A DNA stretch of 64,000 nucleotides. Origin: Micavibrio sp. (GTDB taxonomy: Bacteria > Pseudomonadota > Alphaproteobacteria > Micavibrionales > Micavibrionaceae). Positions 19,716-29,457 of this stretch are shown piece after piece. The stretch lies in NCBI GenBank assembly GCA_021604545.1, contig BQJE01000003.1, positions 186,001 to 250,000 of the forward strand, given 5' to 3'. A model generated the notes under the pieces. It searched no databases. It worked only from the letters and a program-made list of their open reading frames with translations, and had not been told where the DNA came from. The number at the start of each line of letters is the position of its first letter. Within the stretch, counting starts at the first letter, position 1. Position numbers and translations under genes: made by a program.

Positions 19716-22415
19716 ATGGCAGTAACAAAAAGACAAATAGCAAAATTAGTGGTGTTACCAGGGTTCTGGCCGCGCATTCGCGCCTTACTGGGAAGCGGGT
19801 TTTACCACGCAGCTTATTTTATTGCGATTATCTATCAAAACGTTCGGCTCTTGCCGGCAAACCATCCTTATACCTACCCTGAAAATATTGGCCGTTATGG
19901 CCTTCGTCATGTCATCGCCGAAGCCTCCAACAACCTTGTTTTCAGTAAAAAGAATATAGACCAGATCTTCGTATTTTTTATGATTTTGGCCGGGGTTGTC
20001 TTGTTGCTGGTGCAGTTTGTACTTCTTTTTGTTGGCCTGTTAACAGGTCCAGCCCTAGCTTTAGGACTTGTACCTTTTACCGATTGGTTTACAAATCCCA
20101 CCCTATATTCTCGGGGGCCTGAGCAAGACCTGGCTTTTATTATCCTAGATCGTGTCTTTGGCATGAACGGCTTTTTTGATTCATGTGTCTCTACAGTGAC
20201 CCCTTGCGAAGACATTCGTGGCAATCCTCTACCTCCCGTAACGCCTTACCCTAACGCTTTGCACACGGCTTTGCACCAACTCTTGCAGTATTACTCAATG
20301 GGCATTGTTCTAGTCGCAGTTTTGGTCCTTCTCTATTATGTTGTTACAATCGTCGGTGAAACTATTGCAGAAGGAACGCCATTTGGGAAACGTACTAATA
20401 AGGCATGGTTCCCGATTAGAATCATTGTGTTTTTTGCACTCATTATTCCTTTGAATATTACTAACAGCAACGTTCCAATCGGCGGCAACGGCAAGCCACA
20501 TGTTGCAGGTCTGAATGGCGCCCAAATCATTACATTATGGACCGCCAAATGGGGATCGAATATGGCCAGCAACTCATGGGGCCGGTTTAATGACGCCTTG
20601 ACAGGATCCTATCTTGGTCAGCTGGAAGATTTGATAGCCACGCCGAATATTCCTGAACTTGGGGCTTTGAACCAATTTCTTTTTACGAGTAAAATGTGCC
20701 AGATTGCCGAAGGGGCAGCAAACGGTCTTGATATTCAAGGCTATATTGTCAGAGAACATACGACCGGCGTCGACCAGATGGAATTTTTCGGCGCTGACTT
20801 TAATGCGGCTTTGGACTTTGCAAAAAACGGAACTATTATTATTCGTTTTGGCGAACTTGACCCAGGTTATGCTGCAGGAGGCAGGCCTACCAAATACCCC
20901 GAGCAAAAAGGATATGTTTTCCCCTGGTGCGGGGAAATAACAGTTCAGCCTACTGATATTGTTGAACCTGGCTCAATCGAAATTCAGCTGATTTACTATC
21001 AGATGATTATGGACATGTGGTACGAAGAATATCAGAAAGACTTTGCAGAGTGTATGTTGCGACGTACTTTTCCTATTGGCCAGGATTTAGGGTGTCCAGA
21101 TTACCCGGATCTAGTACTTATTGCAGATCAGATGAGTTTCTTTGAAGATGCAAAAGATGACATTGCCACGGCAATAAATACGCAGGTTCTAAACGGGGAC
21201 TTTACGGTCCCGAATGAATTGCTTGAGAAAGGCTGGGCGGGTGCTGCCATCTGGTATAACCGTATTGCCCAAATGAACGGTGCCGTTACAACTGCTATTA
21301 TGAACATTCCACGGGCTAGTAAATACCCATATGTCATGGAAAAGATTTATGAACAGCATCGTATGGAAAGTGAAGCTGTTTCAGGCGCTGGTATATACGA
21401 CCCCCTTCTGGCCAACGGCCAGCTCGCTGACTTGAACGGTCACCCATACGGTCAAGATATTGCTGCAGCACTATACGCCGGATATACCTTCTGGATAGAA
21501 GATGACGTCGGCAAAACATCACAGAGTAAAATGACGGGCAGCATAGTCATTGATACGATCAATACCATTTTTGGCACCTCTGGACTTTTTGACATGCGCC
21601 ACAACCCAACCACCCATCCTCTGGCTCAACTAAGCTCACTTGGTAAAGGCATGATAGAAGCTGCCGTTAGGAATGCTTTGATCGCAACCGGCGGAACAGT
21701 CGGTAGCGGGTTAAGTGATTTATTTGGGCCAGCCGTAGGGCAATTGTCTGCTGTAACCGGCGGGATGTTCTTCTCTTTTGTACAAATGACGATCACCATG
21801 GGTGTTATTCTTTATTATGTACTGCCCTTCCTACCCTTTATTTATTTTATTTTTGCAGTCAGCGGCTGGATTAAAAGTATTTTTGAAGCGATTGTTGCCA
21901 TGCCGCTATGGGCACTTGCTCACATTCATATTGACGGGGAAGGCCTTCCCGGGCGCAATGCGTCAAATGGCTATTACCTTTTGCTTGAAATACTTTTGCG
22001 GCCCACTCTCATTGTTTTTGGAATGCTCGGCAGTATCATAATATTTTCTTCCCTAGTTACTGTCCTCAATCAACTATTTGATATTGTCGTTAGTAATGTC
22101 GGGGGGTTTGACGCACGGGAGGAGGTAGCAAATCCTGGAAAGATGGAGTTTTACCGTGCGCCTGTAGATGAATTTTTCTTTACAGCCATGTATGTCGTTA
22201 TTGTGTACATGATTGCACAAGGCGTCTTTAAAATGATAGATCAAGTGCCTAATAATATTCTGCGCTGGATAGGCGTTACGGTTTCTACCTTCCAGGAAGG
22301 TGCTGGAGATCCGGCCGGCCAGCTTAGCAGCCAAGTTTATAGAGGTGGGCAATTAACCGTATCCCAGGCCTCAGGGACACTACAGGGCACACTTCCACAT
22401 CTTGTTGGTGGCTGA
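19716..22415 (+). CDS. DotA/TraY-family membrane protein, paralogue 3
   Basis: Third tandem copy, 899 residues. Family blocks: HPYTYPENIGRYGLRHVIAE, TPFGKRTNKAWFPIR, KWGSNMASNSWGRFN, GWAGAAIWYNRIAQMNG, HPLAQLSSLGKGMIEAAVRN, YYVLPFLPFIYFIFAVSGW and MPLWALAHIHIDGEG. Relative to the others it carries an insertion near residue 250 (SNVPIGGNGKPHVAGLNG) and a cysteine-bearing extracytoplasmic segment (CMLRRTFPIGQDLGCPD). It is 36 bases downstream of paralogue 2 and converges on mlaC with 17 bases between. As in DotA, the protein should sit in the inner membrane with a large periplasmic domain; the transported substrate is unknown. Confidence 0.87.
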   Translation: MAVTKRQIAKLVVLPGFWPRIRALLGSGFYHAAYFIAIIYQNVRLLPANHPYTYPENIGRYGLRHVIAEASNNLVFSKKNIDQIFVFFMILAGVVLLLVQFVLLFVGLLTGPALALGLVPFTDWFTNPTLYSRGPEQDLAFIILDRVFGMNGFFDSCVSTVTPCEDIRGNPLPPVTPYPNALHTALHQLLQYYSMGIVLVAVLVLLYYVVTIVGETIAEGTPFGKRTNKAWFPIRIIVFFALIIPLNITNSNVPIGGNGKPHVAGLNGAQIITLWTAKWGSNMASNSWGRFNDALTGSYLGQLEDLIATPNIPELGALNQFLFTSKMCQIAEGAANGLDIQGYIVREHTTGVDQMEFFGADFNAALDFAKNGTIIIRFGELDPGYAAGGRPTKYPEQKGYVFPWCGEITVQPTDIVEPGSIEIQLIYYQMIMDMWYEEYQKDFAECMLRRTFPIGQDLGCPDYPDLVLIADQMSFFEDAKDDIATAINTQVLNGDFTVPNELLEKGWAGAAIWYNRIAQMNGAVTTAIMNIPRASKYPYVMEKIYEQHRMESEAVSGAGIYDPLLANGQLADLNGHPYGQDIAAALYAGYTFWIEDDVGKTSQSKMTGSIVIDTINTIFGTSGLFDMRHNPTTHPLAQLSSLGKGMIEAAVRNALIATGGTVGSGLSDLFGPAVGQLSAVTGGMFFSFVQMTITMGVILYYVLPFLPFIYFIFAVSGWIKSIFEAIVAMPLWALAHIHIDGEGLPGRNASNGYYLLLEILLRPTLIVFGMLGSIIIFSSLVTVLNQLFDIVVSNVGGFDAREEVANPGKMEFYRAPVDEFFFTAMYVVIVYMIAQGVFKMIDQVPNNILRWIGVTVSTFQEGAGDPAGQLSSQVYRGGQLTVSQASGTLQGTLPHLVGG

Positions 22416-22432
22416 TAAAAAAAGTTGAGATT

Positions 22433-23044
22433 TTATTCGCTGCGCAAATGAGCAAGAAGTACGTTTACTTCGCCACCACCACGTTGGATCACGGATGCAA
22501 AATCAGAACGTTGCGTTACGCTCATACTGACGCCTGCAACAATAACATCGATAATCTTATACTGACCACCCTTATGTCTGACACGCCAGTCAACTTGTAT
22601 CTCGGAACCACTGCCAACGGGTAAAACATAGGAGGTGACAATGAAATCAGTTTCACCATCCGCGCGTGAGCTACGCACTTCAACCGTCTGGCCTTTATAC
22701 TCGCCGAAACGGCTGGAATAAACCTCGACAACCATATTCTCGAATAATTTAAGATACTCCTTGCGCTGCGCATCATTGGACGTACGCCAATACCGCCCCA
22801 AAGCAAAACGGCCTATTGTCTTCATATCAAAACTGCTTTTTAGGAGCTTTTTAAATTTGGCCTGACGTTGATCATGCGTGATGCTTTCATCACCCAAAAA
22901 ATCAATAGCACGTTGCGCCATACTATCAACAAAGGCCTCTGCCCCAGCCGTTTTATCACCAGCCTGTACGTTAGTCGTACAAAAGCTGCCCAAAAGGACC
23001 AGTAACACAAAGGGAACAGCAAATTTTCTGGCTAACATTGTCAT
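22433..23044 (-). CDS. mlaC: MlaC periplasmic phospholipid-binding protein
   Basis: MlaC carries phospholipid across the periplasm between MlaA in the outer membrane and the MlaFEDB ABC transporter in the inner membrane. The 203-residue protein has a signal peptide ending near NVQAG, then the Ttg2D/MlaC pattern: FDMKTIGRFALGRYWRT, EYLKLFENMVVEVYSSRFGEY, and VDWRVRHKGGQYKIIDVIVAGVSM-like C-terminal strands. It lies 81 bases downstream of mlaA on the same strand. mlaFED and mlaB are not in the window. Confidence 0.93.
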   Translation of the reverse strand: MTMLARKFAVPFVLLVLLGSFCTTNVQAGDKTAGAEAFVDSMAQRAIDFLGDESITHDQRQAKFKKLLKSSFDMKTIGRFALGRYWRTSNDAQRKEYLKLFENMVVEVYSSRFGEYKGQTVEVRSSRADGETDFIVTSYVLPVGSGSEIQVDWRVRHKGGQYKIIDVIVAGVSMSVTQRSDFASVIQRGGGEVNVLLAHLRSE

Positions 23045-23125
23045 CTATCCTTCAGAAACATAAGCACAAGCTATTGATATAATAGGACAACGACGACAAA
23101 TCAATGATAATTTAGCGACTAACCC

Positions 23126-23932
23126 CTAAAAGTCATCATAACTTGGGAACGCAGGCGCACTCTCAGGGTCTTCATCTCTAATAAGAGCATCACGACGCTG
23201 ATAGTACGTAGCCCGAACCGCCGCATAATAGTCGATTGAACTGGATTCAAGGTCCTCCAGAACATCAATAAGGGATTCTCTGAGGTCGAGATACTCCAAA
23301 CCGACTTTGGCGTAATATATGCCTTCTTCATCAATGTTATGAAGATACCAGCGTAGCGGGTCAGCAAAAGAGTCAACCGCATAGCCTGCATAATCACGGA
23401 TGGAGGAAGGCCCTAAAAACGGTACAACCATATAGGGCCCATGACCAACTCCCCAAACAGCAAGAGTCTGACCGAAGTCTTCCGGCTCATATTCTATGCC
23501 TTCGGAACCAGCAACGTCAAAAAGGCCCCCAAGGCCAACCAGGCTGTTAATTACTGCGCGCAAAACCACATCTTTAGCACCGGGCAAATCGCCTTGAAGA
23601 ACCTGGTTGGCAAAAGTTACCGGACTTTTGATATTTCTAAGGAAATTCCTCACGCCTGTGCGCCCCGGAGACGGAACAACCGCTCTATAACCTTCTACAA
23701 TTGGATGGATAACAGCGTTGTCAACAGCAGCATTAAATGCAAAAATACGGCGGTTATGGTTTTCCAGCGGGTCATCGATGATAATATCACCCGCCATAAT
23801 TGGATGTTCGGCTGTACTGGAACACGACGCCAAAAACAGACATGATAATACTGACATCACCAGAATTATACTAGTTTTACCACCCTCTAAAAGAGCCACC
23901 GCCTTAGTATTAAACATAACTTTTCCCATCAT
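23126..23932 (-). CDS. mlaA: MlaA/VacJ outer-membrane lipoprotein
   Basis: MlaA removes phospholipid from the outer leaflet of the outer membrane. The 268-residue precursor has a lipoprotein signal with lipobox LASC near residue 37, then DPLENHNRRIFAFN, VRNFLRNIKSPVTFANQVLQG, EDFGQTLAVWGVGHGPY and VPFLGPSSIRDYAG, all family hallmarks. The start could instead be MFNTKA five codons in, which has a GGGAAA element ahead of it. It lies 152 bases after lptG and shares the strand with mlaC, forming a lipid-transport pair. Confidence 0.94.
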   Translation of the reverse strand: MMGKVMFNTKAVALLEGGKTSIILVMSVLSCLFLASCSSTAEHPIMAGDIIIDDPLENHNRRIFAFNAAVDNAVIHPIVEGYRAVVPSPGRTGVRNFLRNIKSPVTFANQVLQGDLPGAKDVVLRAVINSLVGLGGLFDVAGSEGIEYEPEDFGQTLAVWGVGHGPYMVVPFLGPSSIRDYAGYAVDSFADPLRWYLHNIDEEGIYYAKVGLEYLDLRESLIDVLEDLESSSIDYYAAVRATYYQRRDALIRDEDPESAPAFPSYDDF

Positions 23933-24084
23933 TATTTTTCTTTAATTTCACCCGTAACAAGTAAACCATTTCGTCCTTACTATCCGGTTAATATATTACA
24001 GAAACTAGCCTAGATCTCCACCGTGTGGTTGTACAAAATTCCTTTATAAATATAAAGCCTTAAAGTGATTATTCAAAACTAAAT

Positions 24085-25215
24085 TTATCCATCTTCAAGA
24101 TTCATCATGACCCCAACCCCTGAAAGAAAACAAATCAGCGCCGGTGACCATGCTGCAAGGATTGTGGGTATCTGGCCAGAGGCACCCAAAGCCTGCAAAA
24201 AGCTAGACATAAAGAAGACCAAAAAGCCGATAAATACCCCTAAAGCAAACAATACCATTCCGCCCCTAAAACGCGGAGGGCGCATTGAAACGGTCGCAGC
24301 CAACAAGACCATCGCTGCAAACATCAAAGGCTGTGATAAGAGGCTTTGGTAATAAACGCGCAAACGCGTGGCGTCGAACCCGGTTTCTTCCAAGGTCTGG
24401 ATATAACCAGGAAGACGCCAAAACGACATGGTTTCAGGTGAAGCAAAACTCTCCTCAATATCCTCCGGCGTCAGTTGTGTCGGTAGAGCATAAAAATTTT
24501 CATTTCGAACTTCTTCCTGTACTTTGTAGATCATTACATCACTAAACAGCCAACGACCTTTTTCCAACGTTGCCTGCTTCGCATCCACACGACTTTCAAA
24601 CCAATCATTCTCATCGAAATATAAAACGGTCACATTTTTGAGAACCCAATGCGGCTGTTTGATTTTGGCAGCGTGAAGAATGACATAGCCACCGTCTTTA
24701 TCCTTAGCGTTTTCACCTTCCTTGCCACCATCAGCGCGTTGACGTAGCCAAAGCCCCTCCTTGAAAACAGCAATTTGGTTTTTCTGACGACTTAAGTGAA
24801 TTTGTTCAAGTTGTTCATATTTACTAACGAGGAGTGAACCAACAGGGTTAAAAACCGTCACCTGAAATATACCGATAAAAACTGCAACACCCACAACAGG
24901 GGCCAGAAACTGCCACACTGAAAAACCCGATGCCCTGACCACAACCAGCTCATAGCGACGGCTTAGCTGCCAAAAAGTAAACATAGCGCTAAACAAAATT
25001 GCGAAAGGAAATAGCAACTGGCCAACCTCAGGAAGCTTCAGCAAACTCATCTGTAACACGAGAGTTAGCGGAACATCAGGACGCTTACCAGCCCTGCGAA
25101 TAAGTTCAACCGTATCAAACAGATAAATCACGGCCAGCAGGGCAAGAAGTAATAGCAACATATTCATGAAATAGGTGCGCGCAAGGTAACGGCTCAGCGT
25201 TGTTGTAATTTTCAT
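24085..25215 (-). CDS. lptG: LPS export permease LptG
   Basis: LptG is a permease subunit of the LptB2FG transporter that extracts lipopolysaccharide from the inner membrane. The 376-residue protein has the YjgP/YjgQ architecture: three N-terminal membrane segments (with TLSRYLARTYFMN at the start), a periplasmic beta-jellyroll of about 165 residues, then three C-terminal membrane segments with a conserved PPRFRGGMVLFALGVFIGF block. It overlaps the end of lptF by four bases, indicating translational coupling. LptC, LptA and LptB are encoded at 42.5-45.5 kb. Confidence 0.93.
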   Translation of the reverse strand: MKITTTLSRYLARTYFMNMLLLLLALLAVIYLFDTVELIRRAGKRPDVPLTLVLQMSLLKLPEVGQLLFPFAILFSAMFTFWQLSRRYELVVVRASGFSVWQFLAPVVGVAVFIGIFQVTVFNPVGSLLVSKYEQLEQIHLSRQKNQIAVFKEGLWLRQRADGGKEGENAKDKDGGYVILHAAKIKQPHWVLKNVTVLYFDENDWFESRVDAKQATLEKGRWLFSDVMIYKVQEEVRNENFYALPTQLTPEDIEESFASPETMSFWRLPGYIQTLEETGFDATRLRVYYQSLLSQPLMFAAMVLLAATVSMRPPRFRGGMVLFALGVFIGFLVFFMSSFLQALGASGQIPTILAAWSPALICFLSGVGVMMNLEDG

Positions 25216-26429
25216 GCTGCACCTTCTGATGATTCAACCGAAAGAGGTTTAACACCCACTTTGTATAAAAGCTTACGCCTTATTTTTTCACTGGCACCAG
25301 TCAAAAAAAACGTATTCACAACCAACGGAATTAAAATCAATGCATGCATTAGAAACAACCCTAACCAGTTTTTTCCGGTCATTAAATTAGGATCCACGAC
25401 AGCCGCATCACCCGGCACCGTATCGGCAACACTATGGGCCACATTGTAGGCCGCCAGGAATAGACCCTGTATAACGACGACGGCACCAATCGCCAACGCA
25501 ATACGCCAACCCTGCCCACGCCTATCCATCGGACCAAGAAGCAACGCATTAAGGGCAATTAATGTATACACCAACGCCAAAAGCGGCGCGCTTATACGAC
25601 GATGAATCTCGATATTAAAATTACGAAGATTGTCGAGATCACGTTTGTTAGATATGTCGGGGCTAATTAATTCAAAAATTGTGCGCTCACCAGGTTTATG
25701 CCAGCGCTGTTGCACCGGAGCACTATCCGGCAAATCAATCGTATAACGTTCAAAATTCAGACGGTGCAGCGCATCATATTTCGGATCATATTCCTGCCGC
25801 GAACCATCATAAACAAGAACCTGATGGCCTTCATCGGTGGCCACAACGACGCCACGTTGTGCCAAGATTGTCGACGGGTTGCGGCTTTCCTCACGGCTGT
25901 CATGAATCATGAGACCACGCATTTCACCACTTGGCGTCCTTTCACGCATATACACCGTAAGCCCCGGAATGATTGAGTTAAAAACATTCTCACGAAACAG
26001 CAATGTTGAAAATTGCGATTTAATTGCCTGCCGCATTTGCTGCATGCTGCTCAGAGATTTTGGCGAGGCCCACATGGTGATACTCCAAAGCAAAACTGTA
26101 ACAACCATGGCCAAAACCAGAGCCGGTTTTGCCAGAGACATCGGCGAAGCGCCTGTGGCACGCATAACAACAATTTCTGAATCCATCGTCATGCGATTAT
26201 AAATGAAGACCGTGGCCGCCATCAAAGCCAGCGGTAAAATAATTTCAAAAAAGCGCGGCAGAGCCAACATCGTCAGGAGCCAAAAAGAAAAACTGGAGGC
26301 GCCGGAATTAATCACCAGCTCCAGAAATTTCAAAGATTGCGTTAGAAAAATGACAACAGCCAGCGTCACGGCGATGAATATAGTCGCCACGGATAAATTT
26401 CTTAGCAGATAAAAATCAAAAATCTTCAT
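25212..26429 (-). CDS. lptF: LPS export permease LptF
   Basis: LptF pairs with LptG in the LptB2FG complex. The 405-residue protein starts MKIFDFYLLRNLSVATIF, has membrane segments near residues 10-32, 50-75 and 95-120, a jellyroll domain and a second set of membrane segments starting near residue 280 (RRISAPLLALVYTLIALN). MTMDSEIVVMRATGASP is the cytoplasmic coupling-helix region that contacts LptB. The ATG lies back to back with an upstream ATG of the opposite strand; the pepA region carries an inverted repeat TTGTC-N9-GACAA (26438-26456) just upstream, a possible operator. Confidence 0.93.
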   Translation of the reverse strand: MKIFDFYLLRNLSVATIFIAVTLAVVIFLTQSLKFLELVINSGASSFSFWLLTMLALPRFFEIILPLALMAATVFIYNRMTMDSEIVVMRATGASPMSLAKPALVLAMVVTVLLWSITMWASPKSLSSMQQMRQAIKSQFSTLLFRENVFNSIIPGLTVYMRERTPSGEMRGLMIHDSREESRNPSTILAQRGVVVATDEGHQVLVYDGSRQEYDPKYDALHRLNFERYTIDLPDSAPVQQRWHKPGERTIFELISPDISNKRDLDNLRNFNIEIHRRISAPLLALVYTLIALNALLLGPMDRRGQGWRIALAIGAVVVIQGLFLAAYNVAHSVADTVPGDAAVVDPNLMTGKNWLGLFLMHALILIPLVVNTFFLTGASEKIRRKLLYKVGVKPLSVESSEGAA

Positions 26430-26507
26430 ATGTTCTGTTGTCTTTGTTTACGACAAGAACATAGTGTATATCAGTATGAACCCTCTAAAACCAACGGGAA
26501 AAGCTTT

Positions 26508-28022
26508 ATGGGCATGAAAATTACCTTTTCGAAAACAGCGCGCAAAGACGCGGACACAGCGGTTATCGTCGTTTATAGCAACAAAAAACTTGGCCCTCAG
26601 GCTGCCGCCCTTGATAAAAAAACAGGCGGTTTTATCAAACAAGCCCTTATAAACCATAATAAATTTTCGGGTAAAAACGGTGAAACGCTGGCGCTTTCTC
26701 TGCCAGCAAAGTCCCCGTTTGCACAAGCCGTGCTGCTAGGTCTGGGCGATGCGTCCATGCTAGAGCCGTTAAAAGCCGAAGACGCTGGCGGAAAACTCTA
26801 CATAGCGCTGAAGCAATCTGGCGCTGAAAAAGTGACATTACTCATTGATGGCCATACAAAGCTGAAGAAGATAAGCGAGGCCGAACTGGCCGCACATATT
26901 GGTAATGGTATCAAGCTGCGCTCTTACACTTTTGATCGCTATAAATCCAAGAAGAAAGATAAGGGTGCCTTGAAAGCTGTAGGGGTACAGGTCGGGATAC
27001 AAGCCAAAGCCGCTTCCCTTTTCAAAACCTTGAACAGTACCGCCGAAGGAACATTTTTTGCCCGTGATCTGGTCAATGAACCACCCAACACGCTGCACCC
27101 GCCGCATTTTGCCAAAACTCTTCAAAATGAGCTGAAGCCGCTTGGCGTCGAGGTTAAAATCCTTGACGAAAAGGAAATGAAAAAACTCGGTATGGGCGCG
27201 ATCCTTGCCGTGGGTATGGGCTCCGACCAGCCACCCAGAATGGTTATCATGCGCTGGAAGGGCAATAAGAGCGATAAAACTGCGCCTGTCGCTTTTGTCG
27301 GCAAAGGTGTCACATTCGACACTGGTGGCATTTCGATCAAACCCGCTGGTGGCATGGATGAAATGAAAATGGATATGGGCGGGGCGGCCGCTGTTTGTGG
27401 CTTGATGAAGTCTTTGGCGCTCAGAAAATCCAAAGCCAATGTTGTCGGCATTGTTGGACTGGCGGAAAATATGCCCTCGGCCAAAGCGTACCGACCAGGC
27501 GATATAGTTAAATCCCTGTCAGGAAAAACGATTGAAATTCTTAATACCGATGCCGAAGGCCGCCTTGTGCTGGCCGATTGCCTGACATACGTACAAAAAA
27601 CGTACAAGCCGCGCATGATTATCGATCTGGCGACCTTAACAGGTGCGATGATGGTGGCGCTGGGCCATGAATATTGCGGCAGTTTTGTGAATGACAACTC
27701 GCTTTGGGAGAAAATGGAAAAAGCGAGCGCTACGACCGGTGAAAAACTCTGGCGCATGCCGCTGGACCCCATTTGGAAAACTGCGATGGAAAGTGCCACC
27801 GCTGATCTTCAGAACCTGGGTAAGACAGGCCGTTACGCTGGCGCTTGTACAGCCGCCGGATTTCTTGAGCATTTCATCGAAGGCAAGACCGCCTGGGCCC
27901 ATATGGATATTGCCGGCACCGCCTGGCGTAAATCAGACAAGCCGACTTCACCCAAATTTGGAACAGGGTTTGGTGTGCGCGTACTCGACCGGCTGGTTGC
28001 CGATCATTACGAGAAAAAATGA
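26508..28022 (+). CDS. pepA: leucyl aminopeptidase (M17)
   Basis: PepA is a cytosolic, hexameric two-metal aminopeptidase. The C-terminal catalytic domain has VGKGVTFDTGGISIKP, the metal ligands in MKMDMGGAAAV, and the M17 signature NTDAEGRLVLAD. The N-terminal domain (about 1-160) is the divergent macro-like domain of the family. The start at 26508 is chosen because GGGAAAAG lies just upstream and the extra 26 residues of a longer ORF (from 26430) look non-coding. Its stop overlaps the next ATG by four bases. Confidence 0.94.
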   Translation: MGMKITFSKTARKDADTAVIVVYSNKKLGPQAAALDKKTGGFIKQALINHNKFSGKNGETLALSLPAKSPFAQAVLLGLGDASMLEPLKAEDAGGKLYIALKQSGAEKVTLLIDGHTKLKKISEAELAAHIGNGIKLRSYTFDRYKSKKKDKGALKAVGVQVGIQAKAASLFKTLNSTAEGTFFARDLVNEPPNTLHPPHFAKTLQNELKPLGVEVKILDEKEMKKLGMGAILAVGMGSDQPPRMVIMRWKGNKSDKTAPVAFVGKGVTFDTGGISIKPAGGMDEMKMDMGGAAAVCGLMKSLALRKSKANVVGIVGLAENMPSAKAYRPGDIVKSLSGKTIEILNTDAEGRLVLADCLTYVQKTYKPRMIIDLATLTGAMMVALGHEYCGSFVNDNSLWEKMEKASATTGEKLWRMPLDPIWKTAMESATADLQNLGKTGRYAGACTAAGFLEHFIEGKTAWAHMDIAGTAWRKSDKPTSPKFGTGFGVRVLDRLVADHYEKK

Positions 28023-29002
28023 GTAGTACTTTAGAAAAACAGACCGTACGCATCACCAAAGCCGTGCGCGACACGATCAAGGGGCCAGCCTCTTCCGACC
28101 CGGTTGCAAAACAATATATTCCGCAAGACGCGGAGCTTCATGTTCTGCCGATTGAGCGCCGCGATCCCATTGGCGATGACGTCCATACACCCGTCAAAGG
28201 CATCGTCCACCGTTACCCCGACCGGGTGCTGTTCAAAGTCGTCAATGTCTGCGCCGTCTATTGCCGTTATTGTTTTCGAAAAGAGATGATTGGGCCGGGC
28301 ACAAAGAGCCTGTCACAGGATGAAATTGACGGCGCGCTTGCTTATATCCGGAGCCATAAGGATATCTGGGAGGTGATTTTAACTGGTGGTGACCCGCTGA
28401 TCCTTTCCCCGCGCCAGCTTTCGGCTATCATTGATAATCTTTGTGCCATCGAGCACGTACAAATCATACGTATTCATACACGCGTCCCGATTGCCGACCC
28501 GGAGAAGATTACGGACGAACTTTGTAAAACTTTAAAGCGTGACAAGGCGGTTTATGTTGCGCTCCATATCAACCATGCGCAGGAAATTACCGACGATGTT
28601 AAACGCGCGCTGGCTTATCTACACAAAGCTGGATGCGTCTTACTCTCACAATCGGTGCTACTAAAGGGTGTCAATGATGACGCAGGGACGCTGGAGGATT
28701 TGTTCCGCCAGTTAACGGCGCTGCGTGTGAAGCCTTACTACCTGCACCATCCAGACCTCGCCCCCGGCACCAGCCATTTTCGTGGCTCGATCAAAAAGGG
28801 TCAGCGGATCATGAAGGAATTACTCGGGCGGCTCTCTGGCATCGCCCAACCGACCTATATGCTGGATATCCCCGATGGTTACGGCAAAGTACCGCTAACA
28901 CCGAGCTACGTAGAAGAAATTGACGACGATAAAATTGACGGGGGGGAATTTATGGTCGAAGATTATCAGGGCTGCAAACATCACTACCCACCGAAAGATT
29001 AA
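28019..29002 (+). CDS. lysine 2,3-aminomutase-like radical SAM protein (KamA/EpmB family)
   Basis: PLP-dependent radical SAM aminomutase. The iron-sulfur ligands are in CAVYCRYCFRKE (CX3CX2C), followed by the SAM-binding LTGGDPL. DIPDGYGKVPL near the C-terminus holds the likely PLP-binding lysine. At 327 residues it lacks the C-terminal tetramer extension of true lysine 2,3-aminomutase, so an EpmB-like role in beta-lysylation of elongation factor P is more likely than lysine catabolism. Neither efp nor epmA lies in the window, so this stays open. It is translationally coupled to pepA. Confidence 0.88.
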   Translation: MSSTLEKQTVRITKAVRDTIKGPASSDPVAKQYIPQDAELHVLPIERRDPIGDDVHTPVKGIVHRYPDRVLFKVVNVCAVYCRYCFRKEMIGPGTKSLSQDEIDGALAYIRSHKDIWEVILTGGDPLILSPRQLSAIIDNLCAIEHVQIIRIHTRVPIADPEKITDELCKTLKRDKAVYVALHINHAQEITDDVKRALAYLHKAGCVLLSQSVLLKGVNDDAGTLEDLFRQLTALRVKPYYLHHPDLAPGTSHFRGSIKKGQRIMKELLGRLSGIAQPTYMLDIPDGYGKVPLTPSYVEEIDDDKIDGGEFMVEDYQGCKHHYPPKD

Positions 29003-29004
29003 TC

Positions 29005-29451
29005 ATGACTGAAATTCGTTTTTACCATTTGGAGCGCCAGAGCCAGGATCAGGTTCTTCCGACGCTGCTGGCCAAAGCGCTCGATGGCGGTCACCGCATT
29101 GTTGTGAAAACCGCTGATGATTCCCAAACACAGCGCCTCAACGAATATCTCTGGACCTATAACCCCGACAGCTTCCTGCCCCATGGCAGCAAGAAGGACG
29201 GCAACGCGGAACTTCAACCCATCTGGCTCTCCAGCAAAGATGAAAACCCAAACAACGCCGATGTCCTGATTGTCACGCAAGGCAGCAATACAGCCATGTC
29301 CGGTGATTTTTCTTTGTGCTGTGAAATGCTTGATGGTCATGACGGCGAAGCTATCAAGGCCGCACGCGGACGTTGGAAAGAGTACAAAACCGCCGGGCAT
29401 AGCGTGACGTACTGGCAGCAAGGTGAGCGCGGCTGGGAAGAAAAGGGATAA
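29005..29451 (+). CDS. holC: DNA polymerase III subunit chi
   Basis: HolC links the clamp loader to SSB at the replication fork. The 148-residue protein shows the family pattern: EIRFYHLERQSQDQVLPTLLAKAL, RIVVKTADDSQTQRLNEYLWTY, SFLPHGSKKD and PIWLSSKDENPNNADVLIV. It follows the aminomutase gene by two bases. The psi subunit gene is not in the window; many Alphaproteobacteria lack a recognisable one. Confidence 0.93.
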   Translation: MTEIRFYHLERQSQDQVLPTLLAKALDGGHRIVVKTADDSQTQRLNEYLWTYNPDSFLPHGSKKDGNAELQPIWLSSKDENPNNADVLIVTQGSNTAMSGDFSLCCEMLDGHDGEAIKAARGRWKEYKTAGHSVTYWQQGERGWEEKG

Positions 29452-29457
29452 GCTAAA

